A stretch of DNA of 64,000 nt from Pseudomonas crudilactis (GTDB lineage Bacteria > Pseudomonadota > Gammaproteobacteria > Pseudomonadales > Pseudomonadaceae): NCBI RefSeq assembly GCF_013433315.1, contig NZ_WXVV01000011.1:149868-213867 (forward strand), written 5' to 3'. The notes under the pieces were generated by a model. It was not told the DNA's origin and searched no databases. It saw only the letters and a program-made list of their open reading frames with translations. Positions 1-10,500 of the stretch are shown in pieces (position 1 is the first letter of the stretch; every line of letters starts with the position of its first letter). The translations under genes and the position numbers were made by a program.

Positions 1-3000
1 AGCCCATCCTTTAACAACTGCTGGTAATAGGAGACCCGTCCCGCAATGGTTTTCTGACTGGCTTGCAGAGCGAGCTCGTTTTTTTCATCTGTTTTGCAAG
101 CCTGAATCTGTATATCGACCGCCACTTTCGCCAGATTCCACGCCTGCTGTTGTTGCAACTCAAGGTATTGCGCCGACTCCTTTCGTTCGATCAACGACAA
201 CAAGGTCGAACCGAACTGGATCACACTGTCCACTGCGTTTTGTGCCAGGGCGAACATGAACGTAAAGCGGTAATGCGGAATCTGCGGACTCAACAGGCCC
301 CTCAGCGCCGCGCCCGACATCCCCTGGCCCCAGGCGGCGAGCAAGGCGCGCGGATCCAGCGGCGCGGCGAACAATGGCAGGTTCAACGGATTGCCCGCCA
401 TGTCGAGGTTATGGCGCAGGTTGTACAGCCGGCTATCGGCCCGATCCCAGCACCGGATCAAGTTTGGATTGAAAGGGCGGCGCAAATACGGGTTGTCGTC
501 ACCGGACAGCGATGAGTCGTTTTCCCAGGGGCGCAGACACAGCAACGGTGCGGCTTCGGAGTCCGGCGTTTTGCCGATGCGCAACGGTGGCTGTGCCTGA
601 AGCTGGCGTTGAGCACTGATCAATTGTTTTTCGAATTCGCGCAGGTCGTCATTCTTCGCCGTACTCAATTTGCCCAGTGCGGTGGAGATCCAGTCGTCGA
701 ACTGGCGAACGTCCGGGCGCGGTCCCAGCAAGTCGAGAATGCGCACATAACGCAACTTGGCTTCGGCCAGACCGTCCGGGGTCAGTTCCCGATAGGCCTG
801 GTCTGCCTGATTGCTTTCGATATCGATATAGAGCGCGTACAACGCCTTGCGAAAGTGCACCGGATAACTCAGGGCAATCTGGTGTGGATCGTCCGGGTAC
901 AGAATGGCCTGGCTTGGATCGTGAGGGGTGGGCCATACCTCGTGCTCAAGTGGCACGGACTGCCAGTAACCGGGATGACCGGTTTCGTCGCTCTGGCGTG
1001 ATGGATCGAAGACAAACGCCAGCCAGTGTCTGGCCTCGTCGTACTGCTGTTCTTCATTCAAGCGATGCGCCACCAGCCATGGCAGGTACAGGAACAGTTC
1101 GAGGAAATACAGGTAGTAGGCCCCGGAGAAATCCATGGGCTGCGCGCCGAGTCCATCGGGAATGGGCGGTTCTATCTGGTCCTTCTGGGTGCCCCAGCTC
1201 AACAGGGAGGGCATGCCGTTTTCGGCAAGTCTGATCAACTCTCTGGCAAAAACCGTATTCATGCGGATAGGCGCTCGGGATTCAGTATCCCCATCGGTCT
1301 GCTGGATACTGGAGAGGGAAAAGTCAATGAATTGAGCTGTGCCCAACGACTGCGTGTCGGAATCGTTATTGATGGCTGGTGAAACTTGTTGTGTAAAAAC
1401 TGACGGCTCTCCCCACTTGAGTTTCAGTGCTTTGATAGCGCCACCTTTATAAGTCCATCCGTTGGCGTTCGAGTGATAAACCAGTACACCATAAATAAGG
1501 GGGATGGTGAGCGCGTCAACGTTCTCTGGCCATTTGTTGACTTTCCAGCCTTCCGGTCGAAGTGTCGACTGGTCGATTGAAAAACCGATGGAAAAACTGG
1601 CGTCCTTCGCCAGTTCATTAAAAATGGAGGATGAGTACAACTTTACGACTTGAGAAAGTCCATTTGGCAAATCCTCGGTCAGGACGTCCTTTGGATACAT
1701 GACTACTTGTTGGTAACCGATGCGGCCTTGATAGTAATCATGGCCGCTAAACATCTGCAATGCTTCGTTGGGAAACGCTCTGTAGAGTGCAAACGGATAT
1801 AGCCTCATAGATAAGAAACTTAGAACCCAAGGAGTAATCCGTTTGCCCTCTAGCGATGCCGATTCCCCCATGGCAGTGCGAGCTACTGAGAATCTGTATT
1901 TGTCGTCGGGGTCGGTAATCAAACCCTCTCTAGGGGTATTGGGGGCTGTTACGACAATTGCAAATGATCCCGACTCTACATCCAGCACATTCGTACCGTC
2001 TGCTTTTATAGTGGAGCCCGCAAGCAGTGGCAGATAAGGCAGACCGATATCCTTCTCAAAGTAAACCAGCAACAGGCTTATAATCGGAGTATTCCCCGCG
2101 ACGAAGACAATCGTAGTGCGCAGAATTGCCGGAAACTCGTTTTCCTGTTTGACGATAAGTTTTATATTGGCATTTTTTCGATCGTAGATCAGTTCCTGAT
2201 CTTTTCTGCTGTCCTTGATGTTCGCTTGTAAATTATCGAAGTTCCAGAGGGGCGCTGCAGGATACGTGCTCGGGACAGCAATACTTCCGAATAAAGGAGT
2301 TCCGGTAGGCAACCAATACTGCAAGTGATCAGCGTTAGTTTTGGCGAACAACCGACCAATCGCTTGAACTCTTTCCGTGCCTTCGCCGTTATCGGCAGGT
2401 TTCAAGATCTCTGGGCCATTTTCTGGCGCGGGGACATACCCTGACAGCGGGAACAGTTTCGTGACTTTGAAGTTTTTGTCGATACGCCGGGTTTCCAGAA
2501 AGTCGTATGCGTCTCTACTTCCGGTATCGTCGACTTCGTCAGCGACAAAGCCGGAGTACAAGGCAATGAACATCGACTCTGGAGATGTCGAATGGTCATA
2601 CACCGCAATGGTCTGAGTCTCCCGTTGAATCGCTTCCAGTGGTTTTGCAACCAGCACAGACGTCCGGCAATAATTTTCGATATAGACCCGGGGCGTGCTC
2701 CAGCTGTCATCGTATTTCTTGTAGCTGGCGTATAACCGGAACCGTGGATACAGATTGACGATATCAGCTCTTGTTTCGTCCTTGATTGCATCCATGTCCT
2801 GAAGCTCGACCTCGGCCCAGATCACGAACAAACGGTTATTGAACCAGCAGGGGCGAATGGTGTGCTCCAGGGCTTTTTCCGAAATTGGCACATTGGCTTT
2901 TTGCCAGTCGGTCCAGGCGTTAGGCAGAGGCTTGTCATATTTGGCAGGCGTAGTGGCCAGTGTCGCTTCGGGGTTCTTCACCGGCCGTTGGCTCATATCC

Positions 3001-3614
3001 AGCGAGCGCCAGTAGTAAGCGTTTTCCGCCGGGGACTTACCGATGAAGTAATAGACGCTGTTGGCGAAATCGTCACCGTCGATGTAGCCGTTGCAGACCT
3101 TCAAATTGGCGACTTCTTCAAAGCGTCCCAGGTACGCCAGTACCGCCGCCTGTACGGTGTCGGGCTGAATCTGCGCCTGGTTGAGGTCGTTTTCGAACTG
3201 CTCGAAACTGGCGGTCTTGGTCAACCGTAGCGTCGGGTCCAGATAGATGTCCGGAAAGTAGTGCAGTTGCTGGATCGCGGCCCAGATCGGGTAACGGTTC
3301 AGGCCGCCGTGCCAGGTTTTGATCTGTTCAGACGTCAGGCTGTCATTGCCGTAACCGGGTTCGATGTTCAGCATTATGCTGTTGGTATGTTGCTGCACAC
3401 TGGCAATGGCGCAGGCTACGGGGCTGGTCGGCACATTCTGGCTGACCAGCACGTCCAGCAACCAATATTCATAGAGGTCATTGGCCGTCTTGATTTGCGC
3501 GGCGAGTCCCAGCTCGATCAGGTAGGGATCGTTGGGTACGGCTTCGTGCAGATAGAGTGCGAGCATCGCGTCACGCAATGACTCATTCAGGGGTGCGTCA
3601 AAGGCAGTCGTCAT
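1..3614 (-). CDS. Tc toxin A subunit, second part (TcaB-like), C-terminus cut by window edge
   Basis: The frame is open from an ATG at 3612-3614 to the left edge, at least 1204 residues. It starts MTTAFDAPLNESLRDAML, matching the N-terminal region of ABC-type (Tc) toxin A chains. The stretch WFNNRLFVIWAEVE and the following beta-rich part resemble the neuraminidase-like domain. Near the left edge NPNLIRCWDRADSRLYNLRH, then LPLFAAPLDP and a helical segment are the conserved start of the TcA pore-forming/shell C-terminal region; the gene is cut in the following coiled region. TcA subunits form the pentameric cell-binding and translocation pore that docks a TcB-TcC cocoon. The SD GAGGA overlaps the end of the upstream gene, with 9 bases between the stop and this ATG, so translation is probably coupled. 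Codon use is clearly A+T-richer between about 1400 and 2800 than on either side. Family call is firm; TcaB rather than another split A chain is inferred from the two-gene layout. Confidence 0.88.
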   Translation of the reverse strand, partial: MTTAFDAPLNESLRDAMLALYLHEAVPNDPYLIELGLAAQIKTANDLYEYWLLDVLVSQNVPTSPVACAIASVQQHTNSIMLNIEPGYGNDSLTSEQIKTWHGGLNRYPIWAAIQQLHYFPDIYLDPTLRLTKTASFEQFENDLNQAQIQPDTVQAAVLAYLGRFEEVANLKVCNGYIDGDDFANSVYYFIGKSPAENAYYWRSLDMSQRPVKNPEATLATTPAKYDKPLPNAWTDWQKANVPISEKALEHTIRPCWFNNRLFVIWAEVELQDMDAIKDETRADIVNLYPRFRLYASYKKYDDSWSTPRVYIENYCRTSVLVAKPLEAIQRETQTIAVYDHSTSPESMFIALYSGFVADEVDDTGSRDAYDFLETRRIDKNFKVTKLFPLSGYVPAPENGPEILKPADNGEGTERVQAIGRLFAKTNADHLQYWLPTGTPLFGSIAVPSTYPAAPLWNFDNLQANIKDSRKDQELIYDRKNANIKLIVKQENEFPAILRTTIVFVAGNTPIISLLLVYFEKDIGLPYLPLLAGSTIKADGTNVLDVESGSFAIVVTAPNTPREGLITDPDDKYRFSVARTAMGESASLEGKRITPWVLSFLSMRLYPFALYRAFPNEALQMFSGHDYYQGRIGYQQVVMYPKDVLTEDLPNGLSQVVKLYSSSIFNELAKDASFSIGFSIDQSTLRPEGWKVNKWPENVDALTIPLIYGVLVYHSNANGWTYKGGAIKALKLKWGEPSVFTQQVSPAINNDSDTQSLGTAQFIDFSLSSIQQTDGDTESRAPIRMNTVFARELIRLAENGMPSLLSWGTQKDQIEPPIPDGLGAQPMDFSGAYYLYFLELFLYLPWLVAHRLNEEQQYDEARHWLAFVFDPSRQSDETGHPGYWQSVPLEHEVWPTPHDPSQAILYPDDPHQIALSYPVHFRKALYALYIDIESNQADQAYRELTPDGLAEAKLRYVRILDLLGPRPDVRQFDDWISTALGKLSTAKNDDLREFEKQLISAQRQLQAQPPLRIGKTPDSEAAPLLCLRPWENDSSLSGDDNPYLRRPFNPNLIRCWDRADSRLYNLRHNLDMAGNPLNLPLFAAPLDPRALLAAWGQGMSGAALRGLLSPQIPHYRFTFMFALAQNAVDSVIQFGSTLLSLIERKESAQYLELQQQQAWNLAKVAVDIQIQACKTDEKNELALQASQKTIAGRVSYYQQLLKDG

Positions 3615-3623
3615 GATCATTCC

Positions 3624-6600
3624 TCAACCATTGGCAAGTGTGGCTTCAGAGCCAGTGCTGGCGGCCGTGACCGCATCACCGACGGTTTTCCAGGCCTCCA
3701 GCGGGCTCTGGTCATGCAACCCGGTGGCTCGCAGCAGTGCAGCGGCGGAGAGCCCGCTGGCACGGCAGGTCGCCTGACAACGACGTACCCAATCCACCTC
3801 TGCCATCGAGCGGGCACGTTTTTCGGTAAGGGTCTCGGTCAGCGCGCTCACTTCTTTTTCGGACCACTCCAGCAGCCGGGCCAGCGCGCTGTTGGCCGAT
3901 TCGCCGACGGCCTTGCGCAGGGCTTTGTTCTTCAGTTTGTCCGCAGGTGGGTTGGCAAGGCTGAAGTAGCTCAGCAGGCTGTCTTCCGATTGGCTTTGGT
4001 TGTGGAACCAATGACTGAAGCGTTCGAACAGATATAGGTCGCTCAGCGAGGGCTCGCTGCCGCCGCTGTACAGATCACCGTCGAGCATGTGCGGATTGAC
4101 CACGAACAGACGCAATGCACTGTTGCTCAAGCGCAGTTGCACGGCGATCTCGGCATGGCGCGCTACGCGCTGGAAGTGTTCGATCAGCCGGGAGGTGACT
4201 TCATCTTCGAGGGCCTCGAGCAACACGCTGTAAACCGAAGAGTGCGCCCAGTGGATCACCGCGACGCAGCGCTCCGTCGGCAGCTTGGCGGTTTCCTGGA
4301 ACAACCCTTCAAGCAACTGTGTTTGCCGGTCGTGCGCGGCGAGCAAGAGTTCGACGATTTTTTCTGCGCAGAGCTCTTTGACCGGTTGTGTCAGCTTGAG
4401 GTCTTTGACCAGGTCAGCAACGCCTGCCTGCAGCCAGGTGATGGGCTCGTCCATCAGCGTCAGTGGTTGATCGAGCCCGGGTAACAGGCCGTCTTTATCG
4501 AGCAGATCGTGGTTGACCAATAAGAAGGGCCAGTCGATTTCCAACGGATCGGGGATGCTATTGTCATAGCGGGGCAAGCCCAGTGCGGCAATCTGTTGCG
4601 CCGTAACACGGCTTCGCTGGGTGTCGGTCTGCAATCGGGCGAGGTGTTCGAGCAGGTCGTCGGGCAGGGGAGCGGACGCAGCCCTTCTGGCTTTCAGGTC
4701 ATCCTCGCCCTGGTCTGCCGCCAGCGGTACATCGGGCCCAAGACGTTGCTGCAATTGCGCGACGGTCTGCTGGCTGTCCTTGAGCCAGTCGACGGCCCAG
4801 TCCAGTTGCATCAGCACATCGAGGATGTCCGCATCTGGCGTTGCTGGCGTTGCTGTCTGCGGACTCAACCGGCCATTCGCCAGCGCCGTTTTGTAGGCGC
4901 CGCCACCGAGCAATCCCGCCAATGTCAGCAAGTCGGCGACGGAGTAGCCGAAAAGCCGGGCAATTCGCGCCTGACGGTAAAGCGAAGAAACGGTGGGCAG
5001 GTCACGTTTCAAGGATTTCAGATAACAGTTGGTCTGTTTGGCAATCAACAGCAATGAATCTTCGGTCGGTTGTACACCGAGGCCGGCGCACAGTTGCAGC
5101 AGGGTTTTCTGCGTAGCGGCATCGGTGGCGGCCAGGTCAATGGGCGTTTGATCGAGAATCAGCGGTGTGTCGAACAGTTGCACCCGATTGAACACCTGAT
5201 CGAACAACGGCACCTCGTCCTTGCCGCTGGCGTAGGGCGAGAGGTCGTGCATCAGCGCCGCGAACTCTTCGGGCTCGATGCCGTAACGCTGGTTCAGGTA
5301 GCGATAGACCCCCAGAGCGCGCAGGGTGTTTTCATTGAGTTCCATGCCCAGGTTGGTTTCGCCCTCGGCGCGGATGGCGCTGATGATCAATGTGTCCAGT
5401 TTGGCAAAGGGAATGCCGCTCCAGCGCTGCAGACGGATCATGCGTTGCAGACGGTCGAGACGCTCAAGTGAGGTCTTGGTCATACGCCAGCGCTTGTTAT
5501 CGCCCAGCGTGTCTCGCTCCAGCCCCATGGCATTGTCGAACTGGTCACGAATGATCGATTCGGGAGTGGGTGCCAGTTCGCTGTCGTAAAGATCCGCCCC
5601 GGTGCCAGTGCCGTTGATGTAGCAGGCGCCATAGTGGTTCGCGTGGGGAAAGGCCAATACCTTACCGGTAATGCCCGGGATCGTTACGCCGGTGTGTTGC
5701 GCATTGCTGCTCGGGCAGTTGGCTGACAAACGCACCGCATATTGGCGTCGGCACAGCAGTCTTTCCACTTGCTCGGCGTGCAGGCCGGTGTGCGCCATGA
5801 AGTCGGTGAGCAGGGTCAACTGCCACAGCGGCGAGCTTTGCGTGACTTCGACCCCATAGGCTTTTTTGAAGAATTCCCGCTCCGGGTCACTCAGGTTGTA
5901 TTCCTCATCAAGGGTGAGGGTGAAGCGTTGGCGGGCCAGGTTCACCGGTTCAGCAACGGTGCCGGTGGCAGTCAGCAGATCGAATCTGGCCGTGTATCCA
6001 TCCTCAGCGGGTTGGGGTAACGCCGGATCGACCGTGAGGTAGGTGGTCAGTGTGTTGACTGAGGGCGCGTGCAGGCAGTTGAGTAACCAGCCTTTTTCTG
6101 AAGTAAAAGTTATGGATCTGAACCCGACAATACCGTTCTCGGTTTGATCCGCTTTGCGAAAGGTGACGTTTGTCACGTTTGTTTCTCCGTCTCCCGACGC
6201 AAGGGTGGGGACATCCGCCGCCGGGGTAACCGTGCCGATGTCTTCTTGGGCCAAGGGGAGCAGATAACAGGTCCCCAAGGGTGCATGAGGGCGCAAATGA
6301 GTTGTGCCGGCGCTCTTCCATCCCCTGAGCAGGTCATGGCGTGTCAGATAGAAATTGCTGAACACCGAGGCTTCGATCAGCAATGCCTGCTGCTGTGGGC
6401 TCAACCCGGACAATAGCCGTTGCGCCTGCTGCACCGGCACGGTCACTCGGCCATATTGGTTGGTTGCTTGCTGCTGGATCGGCAAGACCCGACTGGCCCG
6501 GTAATTCAACTCCCCCAGTCGCGGCTTTTTTTCGGCCAGCGCCAATTGGCATTGATGGTGATAGAAGTTGTAGGGCAGTTCGAAGGGGTAACGCCGCTCG

Positions 6601-7235
6601 GCCAGCACCTGATGAGTGGACTTGGTTTCGTCGGCCTCATTGCCATCCAGGTAAGTGCGCAGGTTGCGGCCCAGCACTTCATTGACGATTTCCAGCATCG
6701 GCCTTGGGGTAAAGGTGTTTTCGTGGGTGATCAACAGGTCTTTCAGGTCGGGGCGGCGTCTGTCCAGCAAGATGCGTTTGGGGTCATTGCTGGTTCCCTC
6801 CAGCTGCTCGTTAAACACCTTCTGTGCAATCAGAAAAGCCACCGGCCCATCTAGAGCGGCCATGGCGCCGACCTTGCAGAACTCGTCCCAGTTCTCATTG
6901 AACAGATTGGAAAATGTCGGCCCCAGCGGCGCCAGCGCACGAATTCCCGTGCGCTGGGCAAGTTGCTGGAATGTTCCGGACGAAGTCTTGTGCTCACGAT
7001 ACAAGCGCGCAATCAGCACCGCGTACGCCATGGCATTGTCATAAGCCAGCCCGGCATTGGCGTCAGAGAGTGTGGCGAGTTGGCGAATGAACGCCGGCCT
7101 GGACAAACGAACGATATCGAAAACCGAGGTGAAGCCCATTTTCTGCATGGCCTTCGCAAAATCGACTCGTCCCTTTTTCAACAAACCTTCAGTTTTGACG
7201 AGCGCATTCATCAGCGAGTTGTTGTCATCGGCCAT
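3624..7235 (-). CDS. Tc toxin A subunit, first part (TcaA-like, VRP1 family)
   Basis: Encodes 1203 residues from ATG 7235 (MADDNNSLMNALVKTEGLL); a longer frame back to 7295 exists, but a strong SD (TAGGAG) sits just upstream of this ATG. The N-terminal third (FDIVRLSRPAFIRQL, then DAMAYA-type helices and FTPRPMLEIVNEVL) is typical of the virulence-plasmid 28-kDa (VRP1) region at the start of TcA proteins. The rest is the alpha-helical shell with an inserted beta domain. In Photorhabdus-type loci TcaA and TcaB together equal one full-length TcdA chain; 1203 plus at least 1204 residues fits that. It is co-transcribed with the downstream TcaB-like gene. The SD lies in the loop of a 4-bp hairpin (7241-7254), a candidate RsmA/RsmE site. 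No signal peptide is seen, as usual for Tc proteins. Confidence 0.9.
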   Translation of the reverse strand: MADDNNSLMNALVKTEGLLKKGRVDFAKAMQKMGFTSVFDIVRLSRPAFIRQLATLSDANAGLAYDNAMAYAVLIARLYREHKTSSGTFQQLAQRTGIRALAPLGPTFSNLFNENWDEFCKVGAMAALDGPVAFLIAQKVFNEQLEGTSNDPKRILLDRRRPDLKDLLITHENTFTPRPMLEIVNEVLGRNLRTYLDGNEADETKSTHQVLAERRYPFELPYNFYHHQCQLALAEKKPRLGELNYRASRVLPIQQQATNQYGRVTVPVQQAQRLLSGLSPQQQALLIEASVFSNFYLTRHDLLRGWKSAGTTHLRPHAPLGTCYLLPLAQEDIGTVTPAADVPTLASGDGETNVTNVTFRKADQTENGIVGFRSITFTSEKGWLLNCLHAPSVNTLTTYLTVDPALPQPAEDGYTARFDLLTATGTVAEPVNLARQRFTLTLDEEYNLSDPEREFFKKAYGVEVTQSSPLWQLTLLTDFMAHTGLHAEQVERLLCRRQYAVRLSANCPSSNAQHTGVTIPGITGKVLAFPHANHYGACYINGTGTGADLYDSELAPTPESIIRDQFDNAMGLERDTLGDNKRWRMTKTSLERLDRLQRMIRLQRWSGIPFAKLDTLIISAIRAEGETNLGMELNENTLRALGVYRYLNQRYGIEPEEFAALMHDLSPYASGKDEVPLFDQVFNRVQLFDTPLILDQTPIDLAATDAATQKTLLQLCAGLGVQPTEDSLLLIAKQTNCYLKSLKRDLPTVSSLYRQARIARLFGYSVADLLTLAGLLGGGAYKTALANGRLSPQTATPATPDADILDVLMQLDWAVDWLKDSQQTVAQLQQRLGPDVPLAADQGEDDLKARRAASAPLPDDLLEHLARLQTDTQRSRVTAQQIAALGLPRYDNSIPDPLEIDWPFLLVNHDLLDKDGLLPGLDQPLTLMDEPITWLQAGVADLVKDLKLTQPVKELCAEKIVELLLAAHDRQTQLLEGLFQETAKLPTERCVAVIHWAHSSVYSVLLEALEDEVTSRLIEHFQRVARHAEIAVQLRLSNSALRLFVVNPHMLDGDLYSGGSEPSLSDLYLFERFSHWFHNQSQSEDSLLSYFSLANPPADKLKNKALRKAVGESANSALARLLEWSEKEVSALTETLTEKRARSMAEVDWVRRCQATCRASGLSAAALLRATGLHDQSPLEAWKTVGDAVTAASTGSEATLANG

Positions 7236-7240
7236 GACGG

Positions 7241-7254
7241 TGGTTCTCCTACCA
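7241..7254 (-). promoter_or_regulatory. Candidate RsmA/RsmE hairpin at the tcaA-like ribosome binding site
   Basis: On the minus strand UGGU-AGGAGA-ACCA forms a 4-bp stem with a hexaloop that contains both the Shine-Dalgarno sequence and a GGA triplet, five bases upstream of the ATG at 7235. GGA in a small hairpin loop over the SD is the recognised form of CsrA/RsmA/RsmE sites. The hairpin is seen in the sequence; binding is inference. Confidence 0.5.
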
Positions 7255-7320
7255 GAAGGGTGGCATTGGGGGGATGCAATGCCCGGCAGGATCACGCTAA
7301 CGGTAAATCGAGGCGCCGTA

Positions 7321-7340
7321 ACCTGTCAGACCTGACAGGT
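7321..7340. promoter_or_regulatory. Perfect 9+2+9 palindrome, candidate operator
   Basis: ACCTGTCAG-AC-CTGACAGGT is a perfect 20-base inverted repeat, 86 bases upstream of the tcaA-like start and 227 bases upstream of the divergent Ig-repeat gene. A degenerate copy lies at 7479-7498. The symmetry and position suggest a dimeric repressor or activator site; no regulator could be named from sequence. Confidence 0.55.
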
Positions 7341-7478
7341 GAGGACCATTTCCTTATACCTAATAAATTTAAAAAAACACTTTTTTATTCATTATTCTGC
7401 AAATCAATCGATCCCTTTAAAGCCCTTTAGTGCCAGCCCTAAGGGCAATGCGCAAAGACATTGTCGACCGTTCATCTG

Positions 7479-7498
7479 TACTGTCAGTTCTTACAGGT
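7479..7498. promoter_or_regulatory. Second, degenerate copy of the palindrome
   Basis: TACTGTCAGTTCTTACAGGT matches the palindrome at 7321-7340 at 15 of 20 positions, including most of both half-sites. Centre-to-centre distance is 158 bases, close to 15 helical turns, and it lies 69 bases before the start codon of the Ig-repeat gene. Two sites on the same helix face would suit looping between the two divergent promoters; this is inference. Confidence 0.4.
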
Positions 7499-7566
7499 GG
7501 TTTTTTTCAGGTCATCCGTGAAAGTGGTGCGACATAAACACTTCACCGGGTGCAGGAGATCAAACC

Positions 7567-10500
7567 ATGGCTAATGATGATGGAGTTGTCGGAGACGATA
7601 GTGAAGGTGATGGTGAACGTGACAATGTCTTGTGGATCGCGCCCATCATCACCAAGCCCTTAGCGGGAACAACTGTTTCTCAGGGTTTCGACATTGATGC
7701 AATCGTCACCGTGCCCCCGGGCAGCAAATGGAATATCGACATTTATATCAACAGCACCAAATTGAAGAGGTACTCAGGAACGCCTACAGCCGCTACGCTA
7801 ATCTTCCAGACGGTAGAGCCTGGTTTGATTCCGCCCGGCGCACGCTTCTATTTCAAAGTTGAATATAAAAAGTTCCTTGGCTGGAGTGACTGGGCGTGGT
7901 CAGGGGACCTGACAATGGCCGGTTCGTCTAAGCCTCCACCGCCGTCCGTTTCCAACCCGGCGATAGTATGGATCCCTCGACCAACACTCAGCGGAAGAGG
8001 GGTGGCTGGTGCCTCGGTCCAACTGTTTGAGGGCGGTGTTGGCACTATAATTTTTGCGACCACGCAAGTCCTCAGCGATGGAACATGGTCGGTTCAACTG
8101 AAAGAACCTTTGTGGATGGCCAATCCTTTCAATATGACGGCCCGGCAAACGTTGAACGGTGAAACATCCGACTGGGCAGTCAACGTGCAATTTATCGTGC
8201 TGTTCAAGCCGGTCATATCCACCGTATCTGTTGATGCTGGCGGCAAACCTACGATCAGTGGGTACGGGGGGCTTCGCAATGCCAGGATTGAAATCTGGCT
8301 TTCAGGGGGGGCCGGAGGAGCCCAGTTGGTCGGGACTGTTAGGCAGGATGGCTCGTGGTCGATGACCGCTACCTCAGCGTGGGCACCCAATTCGTACCTA
8401 ATCACTGCCCGACAGGTCGCAGGGGGGCACGAGTCGGATTGGGCAGTCGGTAAAACGTTCGAGGTAAAACCACTCGTACCAGCGATTACCGAACCTGCGC
8501 CAAAAACCAGTCATCTGGCCAATGTCCTGGTGAAAGGAACCCGCATGGCGGGGTCGACAGTTGTGGTGCAAGACACTGGCAGCAGGCCAATCGTGGGCAC
8601 TTTGAGCTACAGCGGGAACACATGGTCCTTCGCTTACCCCTGGTTGCCCGGCGCAAAACACGTCAAAGCGGTGCAGACAGTAAATGGACAGACGTCCGCT
8701 GCTACTGGTGTGCTCGAGTTCACCATCAAACCACCCAAACCGGTGATTCAATCGCCCCCTGTTCCAGCGGCTGCGAAAGAGCTGCTGACCATCACCGGCG
8801 TAGTGTCCGGTGCGCATCTGGAAATGTTCACTGAGGCGGGTGTCCGGATTGACGGGAGTTTCAAAACCGAAGGGGCAACCAGCACGTTCACACATCCAGG
8901 CAGCTGGTTGTTGGGCACCACCAGGGTCAAAGTCACACAGACGGTGAACAATGTCCGCTCCGATGACAGCGCGCTTGTGGCTGTATCAGTGAAACCACCG
9001 GCGCCGCGGATTACGCTCCCCAAGGAGAACGAACGCTATAACACACTTGCGGTACAGGGCACCTGTGAGGCCGGAGCGACGGTCAATGTCTGGAGTGGTG
9101 GTACTCACCTCGGACCAACTGAGGTAGTGGGTACGAACTGGACGAACCGCTTCGATTGGCAACCGGGTCCCAAGGATGTTCACGCAATCCAGACGGTCAG
9201 AGAGATGCAATCTGATCCCAGTGTGGTTATCAACTTCATAGTAAAACCGCCGTCGCCGACGATCGTTCAGCCACCCGATCCGACTGCAGCAAACCAGGTG
9301 CTGACCATTACGGATGTCTGGGCCAATGCCAGCCTTTTGCAAATGTATTCGGAGGCAGGTGCAACGATTGCCGGTGATTTCAGCGCCACTGGAACCACCC
9401 GGACGTTCACTGCGAAAGCGGATTGGGCACCGGGTGTCACCAAGGTTCAGGCCAGGCAGGTTGTAAACAATGTGGGGTCCGATCTCAGCGAGCTGGTGAC
9501 GCTTGCAGTGAAACCTCAGGCTCCGCAAATTTCGCTCCCCAAGGAGGGCGAAAGCTATGTCGCCCTGCAAGTACAAGGCACCTGTGAGCCTGGCGCGACG
9601 GTGACGGTCTGGAGTGGCGGTACTGATCTTGGCCCTGTGCAGGTGACCGGCACGAGCTGGACCAATGACTTCACCTGGCAACCGGGTCCCAAAGTTCTTC
9701 AGGCCAGACAGGCAGTAGCCGGGCAGGATTCTCCTGATACCGGGGTGATCAACTTCAAAATCAAGCCATCGCAGCCGACGATCAGCCCACCCCCTGACCC
9801 GGCGGCAGCGGACGAGGCTTTGATCATTACCGGCGTTTGGGAGGGGGCCGTCAACCTGGCCATGTTTACCGAGGCCAACCTTCCGGTGGCTGGCGACTTC
9901 AGCGCCGACGGAACAACGCGCACCTTTACACCCTTGGATGATTGGGCGCCGGGCATCAACACGGTCAAGGTTGTGCAGACCGTCAACACGGTGAACTCCG
10001 ATCCAAGTGATGAATGTACGTTCTCCGTGGAGGTGGGGGAAAAACCTGAAGCCCCGCAATTTCTACTACCGATGCCGGGCGCCAGAACCTCGACACGGCC
10101 GACCGTCAGGGTCAGAGGTCTGGCCGGTGCACAGCAGACCGTGCGGCTTGAGGAGGGGGCTACGTTGCATGAGCACAACGCGGACGTCGACGGCATTCTG
10201 GAGTTTACGGTCGAGACGCCGTTGACTCCCGGAACGAACGTCCTCCAGGTCAGACAAAAGGCTGGTGGACCCGTGTCCGAATGGAGTGGACCTCATCGCT
10301 TCACGGTGAAAGAGCTGCCGCAAAAACCCATCATTGAAGCGCCGGCAGAGGGCAGTAATGCATCGCGCACCCCCACGATCAGAGGCACAGGTGAAACCCG
10401 AGGGGAGATAATGCTGCGTCATGCCGATTCCGAGAAGCTGATTGACACCATTACCGGTGTAAAGCCCTGGCGCTGGACTGCCAGGGAGCCTTGGCCCATC

